Below are positions 60,168-64,000 of a stretch of 64,000 bases of DNA, piece by piece. The stretch is from Haladaptatus salinisoli (GTDB lineage: Archaea > Halobacteriota > Halobacteria > Halobacteriales > Haladaptataceae), in the NCBI RefSeq assembly GCF_020614375.1, contig NZ_CP085327.1, forward strand, positions 2,592,823 through 2,656,822. Direction: 5' to 3'. A model generated the notes under the pieces. That model did not search any database, was not told the origin of the DNA, and saw only the letters and a list, made by a program, of their open reading frames with translations. Position 1 is the first letter of the stretch. The number at the start of each line of letters is the position of its first letter. Position numbers and translations under genes: made by a program.

Positions 60168-60440
60168 TCAGTCGACGAACTGCCGCTCCCACTTCCGACG
60201 CGCTTCTATCTCCCGTTCCCCGTCGTCGGTGAGCACGTAGTAGTTCGTCCGCTGGTCGCGCTCGCCTTTCTCGACCAGCCCCGCCTCGACCAGCGTGTCG
60301 AGATTCGGATACAACCGGCCGTGGTGCACGTTCGCGTCGTAGTACTCCTCCAAGTCCTCTTTGATAGCCAGTCCGTGCGGCTCGCCGTGACCAGCGATGA
60401 CGTACAGAATATCGCGCTGGAATCCCGTCAACTCGTCCAT
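60168..60440 (-). CDS. PadR-family winged-helix regulator
   Basis: 90 residues. Compact PadR-type protein: ELTGFQRDILYVIAGHGEPHGLAIKEDLEEYY (helices 1-2), HHGRLYPNLDTLVEAGLVEKGERDQRTNYYVLTDDGEREI (helix 3 and wing). PadR proteins bind as dimers and often repress their own and adjacent membrane-transport genes. The ATG at 60438-60440 is directly preceded by direct and inverted GATAT repeats and an AT-rich box (60463-60481). Targets unknown. Confidence 0.88.
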   Translation of the reverse strand: MDELTGFQRDILYVIAGHGEPHGLAIKEDLEEYYDANVHHGRLYPNLDTLVEAGLVEKGERDQRTNYYVLTDDGEREIEARRKWERQFVD

Positions 60441-60481
60441 CGTCGATATCGCCGATATGTGTATGAATAAAATAAATATAA
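60441..60481 (-). promoter_or_regulatory. Promoter and possible self-control site of the PadR gene
   Basis: From the start codon upstream: CGATAT occurs twice (60444-60449 and 60453-60458; TCGATATCGCCGATAT), and an AT-rich tract (60463-60481, minus-strand tatatttattttattcat) gives a TATA box 28-36 bases before the ATG. The paired CGATAT units sit at the predicted transcription start, the usual place for an autorepressor site. Confidence 0.5.
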
Positions 60482-60524
60482 CGGTTCTCTCAGTTTCGCC
60501 CCGGTTCTTCGGCGATGGGACGGC

Positions 60525-60532
60525 CTTTATCT
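60525..60532 (+). promoter_or_regulatory. TATA box of the amphi-Trp gene
   Basis: ctttatct is centred about 28 bases before the ATG at 60556, giving a leaderless transcript divergent from padR. Confidence 0.5.
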
Positions 60533-60555
60533 TCGTGCGCGTCGTTCGAAGGTGT

Positions 60556-60834
60556 ATGCCGGAAGAAGTCCTGTTCGAAACGGAGAACACGCAGAGCCGA
60601 ACCGACATCGCCGCGTACCTTCGAACCGTCGCGGACAAACTCGAAAGCGGCGAACCGATCACCCTGAGCGCGGGGAGCCAGTCCGTCACGCTCGAACCCC
60701 CGGCCCGCCCGGTGTTCGAGGTGAAAGCGGAGCGCGAAACGTCCGCGACCGACCGAACCGAGACGAGCGTCGAGTTCGAACTCGAGTGGAAGGAGGGAGA
60801 AGACGGTGACGACGGGTCGCTGGCGATAGAGTAA
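60556..60834 (+). CDS. Amphi-Trp domain protein
   Basis: 92 residues. The sequence MPEEVLFETENTQSRTDIAAYLRTVADKLESGEPITLSAG followed by FEVKAERETSATDRTETSVEFELEWKEGE is the haloarchaeal amphi-Trp domain: one helix and a four-strand sheet with the conserved FELEWKEGE end and an intact Trp. It is thought to bind a partner or nucleic acid, but no function is established. Monocistronic; divergent from padR. Confidence 0.88.
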   Translation: MPEEVLFETENTQSRTDIAAYLRTVADKLESGEPITLSAGSQSVTLEPPARPVFEVKAERETSATDRTETSVEFELEWKEGEDGDDGSLAIE

Positions 60835-61181
60835 CGGACGACGAGCGTCTCTCTCGAATTTCGTATTGTCGGCGGTCCGAGTTGTACCGTGGACGGCGAG
60901 TATCGGTCGGACCGGGTGAGCGTCACCTTCGAACGGAGCAGACGCTCGGTGAGTTTGGCGTGAGTATCGTACGTAGGCTGCTAAGCGCTATCGCTCCCGA
61001 GTTAGCTTCGAAAGGAAAGCGGAACACGCGGGGGCGAAAAGACCCCGCGAACCGCTTGCCGCCCTGAATTGGTCCCCGCTGACGCTTCGGCCCTCCAAAG
61101 CGAAGCGTCAACTGGAACAATACGGCGTAATACCTTAAAGGTAACGATTTCGATAACTGAGAGTCGTCTGTCGAAAGAAAG
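60835..61181. other. Intergenic DNA with two strong hairpins
   Basis: 347 bases with no supported gene. Two inverted repeats are adjacent: CGCGGGG-(9)-CCCCGCG at 61027-61049 and TGACGCTTCG-(11)-CGAAGCGTCA at 61080-61110. GC is locally high and no frame is open throughout. The pair may be a structured RNA or a transcription-end structure of the gene to the right on the minus strand (61182). Confidence 0.5.
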
Positions 61182-61328
61182 TCAGATGTACTCCTCCTCG
61201 AGCACCCACCCCAGCGCCCGCTTGTAGTACGTGAACATCTGCCTGACGCTTTCGTGGTTCATCTCCTCGCTGTCGAGGTGTTCTTTGAGGAACTCGTACT
61301 GCTCGCGGATTTCCTCTTCGTCTCTCAT
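61182..61328 (-). CDS. Small acidic helical protein (48 residues)
   Basis: From the ATG at 61326-61328. The peptide is RDEEEIREQYEFLKEHLD followed by NHESVRQMFTYYKRALGWVLEEEYI, two amphipathic helices. It is distinct from the divergent gene on the opposite strand and its codon usage is good. Many haloarchaea carry an unnamed protein of this kind (from memory). Function unknown. Confidence 0.6.
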   Translation of the reverse strand: MRDEEEIREQYEFLKEHLDSEEMNHESVRQMFTYYKRALGWVLEEEYI

Positions 61329-61454
61329 ACGACGTATGTTTTCGTTTCTCCGGGAAATCAGTGTCGGCGTCGCCGAGGGGTGGTTTTTGTGCGGTCGCCA
61401 GGCAGTCCTTCCCCCGACGCTGAGTTTATCGCTCTCGGCGTCGCTCTGTAGGGT

Positions 61455-62102
61455 GTGACCGACCAGCGTATCGGTATTCTGGGTAGCGGAGACGTGGCGA
61501 AGGCGCTCGGACGCGGCTTCGCGAAGCACGGCCGGGAGGTCAAACTGGGAACGCGCACCCCCGAGAAACTCCGAACGTGGTCGGCGGAGACGGAGGGAAC
61601 CGTGTCGGTCGGCTCGTTTTCCGACGCCGCCTCGTTCGGCGACGTCGTCGTCCTGGCCGTTCTTGGTGCCGCGGCGGAGGACGTCTTGGAACTGGCCGGG
61701 TCCGAAAACGTCGCCGGAAAACTCGTCCTCGACACCACGAATCCGCTCGACTTCTCCGGGGACGGACCGCCCGGTCTGCTGTTCGGCGGGACGGATTCCT
61801 CGGGCGAACGAGTGCAAGCCGCGCTCCCGGACGCGCACGTCGTGAAGTGTTTCAACACGGTTTCGAACGCGCAGATGGTCGACCCCGAGTTCGAGGGCGA
61901 AACCCCACCGATGATGATATGCGGCGACGACGACGACGCCAAAGCGCGGACGGAGGCTATTCTGACCGAGTTCGGGTGGCCCGGTGCGCTCGACGTGGGT
62001 CCCATCGAATCGTCCCGCTATCTGGAGGCGCTCGTCCCGCTCTGGGTTCGTATCGGTGCGAACCTCGACACCTGGAAGCACGCGTTCGCCGTGGCTCGAT
62101 GA
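61455..62102 (+). CDS. NADPH:F420 reductase-like oxidoreductase
   Basis: 215 residues with a GTG start. A Rossmann fold with GILGSGDVAKALGRGFAKHGREVKLGTRTPEKL (dinucleotide motif GxGxxA and the Arg that selects NADP) continues with VVVLAVLGAAAEDVLEL and LVLDTTNPLDFSGDGPPG, as in F420-dependent NADP reductases (Fno). The C-terminal half has the KCFNTVSNAQM segment. This family moves hydride between F420 and NADP; some members use other substrates. Stands alone. Confidence 0.88.
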   Translation: MTDQRIGILGSGDVAKALGRGFAKHGREVKLGTRTPEKLRTWSAETEGTVSVGSFSDAASFGDVVVLAVLGAAAEDVLELAGSENVAGKLVLDTTNPLDFSGDGPPGLLFGGTDSSGERVQAALPDAHVVKCFNTVSNAQMVDPEFEGETPPMMICGDDDDAKARTEAILTEFGWPGALDVGPIESSRYLEALVPLWVRIGANLDTWKHAFAVAR

Positions 62103-62263
62103 TTCGTTCGCCGATTCGAATCGCGGCCGAACGGAGCATCACGCGGCGGTGGCTGTAACCCGATCGGAGCGGTACACCGAATCGTTACTAACCGCGTTCT
62201 CGACTGCTTCGAGATTCACCTCCGTGAGAAACGTGCGGTAATCGGAGCGTCGTCCGCCCCCGT

Positions 62264-63430
62264 TTACCGGAACTGCCGAAAGAACTCCCGGAGGTCGCCG
62301 ACGAGTGGCTCGGGAACTTCCATCGCCGGGAAGTGACCGCCGCGGTCGAACTCGCTCCAATGATCGATTTCCCGGTCGGGATCCATCACTGCGCGCACGA
62401 ACGGTTGGGCGGCAAACTGCGCCCATCCTTGCGGTGCCGTGCCCGGCTCCCCCCATTCGGTCGAGTGCGCGGTCTCGTAGAGGAACCGAGCCGCCGAAGC
62501 CCCGGTACGCGTGAACCAGAAGACGGAGACGTTGGTCAGCAACTGGTCGAGGTCGACGGCGTCCTCGGGGAACTCGGCCGCCGGATCGGTCCACTCCTTG
62601 AAGTTCTCGACGATCCAGGCCAGTTGACCGACCGGCGAGTCGGTGAGGGAGTAGGCGATGGTTTGGGGACGGTTCGACTGGAGTTTGAGGTACCCCGAAC
62701 CCTCCTCGCTGATCGACTTCATCCGCTCGACGGCCGCGCGGTCGTCTTCGGAGAGATCGGTGAGCCGCGCCGCTCCCTCGGGCAGGTAGTCGAGCGATCC
62801 GATCACCGCGAGCGGGTCGGAGTTCGTGTGTACCGCGGCCACGCGTTCGCTGTCGAAGCCGGCGAGCATTCCGAGAATCCCCGCACCGACGTCCCCCCCT
62901 TGGACGACGTAGCGTTCGTATCCTAGGCGATTCATCAGTTCAGCGTAGGCCCGGGCGGTGCGGGCCATCTCCCACCCCGGTTCGGAAACCGGGGTGGAGA
63001 ACCCGAACCCCGGAATCGACGGAGCTACGACGTGGAAGGCGTCCGCGGCGTCGCCTCCGTGGGAGACCGGATCGGTGAGCGGTCCGATGATATCCGAGAA
63101 CTCCACGAACGTACTGGGATAGCCGTGGCTGACGATCAGCGGCAGGGCGTCCGGTTCGGGGGACCGGACGTGCAGGAAGTGGACGGTCTGCCCGTCGATC
63201 GTGGTCTCGAACTGGGGAAACTCGTTGAGTTTCGTCTCCCACTCTCGCCAATCGTAGTCGTTCTGCCAGCGCTGAACCAGATCTTTCAGGTACTCCAACG
63301 GGACGCCGCGGGTCCACCCGACTTCGGGCAGTTCGTCCGGCCAACGAGTGCGCTCTAGGCGTTCATTTAGGTCGTCGAGGTCCTCCTGCGGAATCTCGAT
63401 GGTGAACGGTTGGATGTCAGTGCCCCCCAT
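62264..63430 (-). CDS. Epoxide hydrolase (EHN plus alpha/beta hydrolase)
   Basis: 388 residues. An EHN-type N-terminal lid ([31 protein letters not shown], about 7-100) precedes the alpha/beta hydrolase fold: [17 protein letters not shown] (oxyanion region, about 112-128), [15 protein letters not shown] (nucleophile Asp in GGDVG, about 185), and [21 protein letters not shown] (catalytic His). Both domains match family EHs; substrate unknown. The start follows a minus-strand TATA-like gtttatta by about 30 bases (63457-63464). No neighbour in a shared unit. Confidence 0.9.
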   Translation of the reverse strand: MGGTDIQPFTIEIPQEDLDDLNERLERTRWPDELPEVGWTRGVPLEYLKDLVQRWQNDYDWREWETKLNEFPQFETTIDGQTVHFLHVRSPEPDALPLIVSHGYPSTFVEFSDIIGPLTDPVSHGGDAADAFHVVAPSIPGFGFSTPVSEPGWEMARTARAYAELMNRLGYERYVVQGGDVGAGILGMLAGFDSERVAAVHTNSDPLAVIGSLDYLPEGAARLTDLSEDDRAAVERMKSISEEGSGYLKLQSNRPQTIAYSLTDSPVGQLAWIVENFKEWTDPAAEFPEDAVDLDQLLTNVSVFWFTRTGASAARFLYETAHSTEWGEPGTAPQGWAQFAAQPFVRAVMDPDREIDHWSEFDRGGHFPAMEVPEPLVGDLREFFRQFR

Positions 63431-63456
63431 AGTGGTTCACCGTATGCCAGTCACCG

Positions 63457-63464
63457 TAATAAAC
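63457..63464 (-). promoter_or_regulatory. TATA-like box of the epoxide hydrolase gene
   Basis: Minus-strand gtttatta is centred about 30 bases before the ATG at 63430, at the usual promoter distance. Confidence 0.45.
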
Positions 63465-64000
63465 AGTGAAGCGAATTCTCGCGAAGGGCCCGATCCGAGA
63501 AGTGAAGACGGCGATAAAAGTAACCGTACGATTGGTCGGGGAGTACTCCCGTGCCGGGAATACCGCGATGAGGAAGCGTACCGTGAGACCTACGCGGGTG
63601 TAGTCAACGACGGAATTCGGCTGCACGAAGTCTTCCGGATACGCGCACAGTATGCAACGACGACGCCCGAAACCCGTCGTTCGGGGATTGCAACGGGGCC
63701 GTCTCGAAGTGTACGTAAAATGTCGCCCGGAACACTAACAGCCAGCCTCATCCCGGGGCGGCGTGCCGCGTCGGCCGGCAAACCCTCGTGCCGGGCGGGT
63801 CACGCGGAGCGTGACCGAACCTTTCGCCGGCGCGAACCGGCGGAGCGAGTCGCATCAGTGGGTGCGACCGACTCCTAACTGTCGCGCACTCGGGTTCTCC
63901 GCGCGGTCATCGCTCCCGAAACGGGACTGCTCCGGCGGGGACTGAAGTGCGCGCTAGTGGGTAGGCCGGGCGCGAGGTAAGGCCTTTCGGGTCGTCTCGC
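63465..64000. other. GC-rich, hairpin-dense region with no clear gene, cut by window edge
   Basis: No frame shows coding bias through it. Inverted repeats include GGTCACGC-(3)-GCGTGACC (about 63806-63824), GTCGCA-(8)-TGCGAC (about 63849-63868) and a long-range GCGCACT/AGTGCGC pair (about 63884-63890 with 63948-63954). AT-rich plus-strand patches at about 63512-63516 (gataaaag) and 63713-63720 (cgtaaaat) could be promoters. The pattern fits the 5' part of a structured RNA transcript, for example an rRNA-operon leader, but no conserved RNA motif was confirmed. Confidence 0.4.

Noticed and set aside
63763..63945. Plus-strand 60-codon frame near the right end
   Set aside because: Arg/Pro-rich, crosses hairpins, and shows no coding bias or family.
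63465..64000. RNase P RNA or SRP RNA at the right end
   Set aside because: Some GC-rich stems look similar, but the conserved GAGGAAAGUCC, ACAGAA and SRP domain IV signatures were not found on either strand; left as unassigned.
1..64000. tRNA genes, CRISPR array or complete insertion sequence
   Set aside because: No T-arm-type GGTTCGAAT or GTTCGAATC cloverleaf context, no regularly spaced repeats and no transposase with terminal repeats were seen by eye; a tRNA scan and repeat search would confirm.

Overview
The window is a 64-kb piece of a halophilic archaeal (class Halobacteria) chromosome. Evidence seen directly: very acidic predicted proteins, strong G/C preference at third codon positions, TATA-like boxes 26-30 bases upstream of start codons (leaderless transcription), and family content typical of this group: replication factor C large subunit, archaeal Elp3, a proteasome alpha/beta pair, haloarchaeal HMG-CoA synthase, HalOD1, HTH_10 (bacterio-opsin activator), DUF2150 and amphi-Trp proteins, a Tat-exported halolysin, and many one-domain zinc-ribbon miniproteins. 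Genus cannot be fixed from the sequence alone. I see no CRISPR array, no complete insertion sequence, no tRNA gene and no integrase; this reads as core chromosome with a few decayed spots.

Layout. 1-3.1 kb: end of an NhaC-type Na+/H+ antiporter, a HalOD1 protein, an Lrp/AsnC regulator and rfcL. 3.3-14.2 kb: a transport block with three APC permeases each fused to Usp-like domains, a free UspA, and the K+ uptake pair trkA/trkH with a small membrane protein. 14.6-18.8 kb: tandem GNAT acetyltransferases in an overlapping three-gene unit, a third GNAT, a YdjM-like membrane protein and an HTH regulator. 18.8-20.2 kb: an extra-type proteasome operon (beta then alpha, 4-base overlap) behind a palindromic TATA element. 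20.2-26.9 kb: an ArsR-like zinc protein, mvaS (isoprenoid lipid synthesis), a pilin-like Ig-fold surface protein, DUF2150, a TatD-like hydrolase and a NYN RNase-fold protein. 27.1-30.5 kb: the halolysin and an NhaP-type antiporter. 31.3-35.8 kb: the complete glycine cleavage operon gcvT-gcvH-gcvPA-gcvPB, every junction overlapping by 4 bases, behind a 55-codon AbrB-like gene. 35.9-44.8 kb: VOC dioxygenase-like protein, secreted protein, DHH phosphoesterase, FMN/PPOX protein, glutaredoxin plus cob(I)alamin adenosyltransferase, acyl-CoA dehydrogenase divergent from a kinase-fold protein, aldehyde dehydrogenase. 45-63.4 kb: ferritin-like DUF892 protein, elp3, a DHH/S1/OB protein, thymidine kinase, flavin reductase, mutY, several membrane and zinc miniproteins, HTH_10 regulator, class III aminotransferase, MgtC/DUF4010 and AI-2E membrane proteins, PadR regulator, F420-type reductase, epoxide hydrolase. 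63.4-64 kb: GC-rich, hairpin-dense DNA without a convincing gene, possibly the 5' part of a structured RNA transcript.

How genes fit together. Na+/H+ antiporters at both ends of the first half, the Trk system and the APC-Usp permeases suggest a focus on ion and osmolyte balance. The gcv operon feeds one-carbon metabolism; mvaS feeds archaeal lipid synthesis; rfcL, mutY, tdk and the DHH proteins serve DNA metabolism. The most promising points for follow-up are the APC-Usp/Trk block, the second-type proteasome operon with its palindromic promoter, the operator-like palindrome at the acyl-CoA dehydrogenase promoter, the DHH protein whose active-site motifs are degenerate, and three hairpin-rich intergenic stretches (about 45.0, 61.0 and 63.7-64.0 kb).
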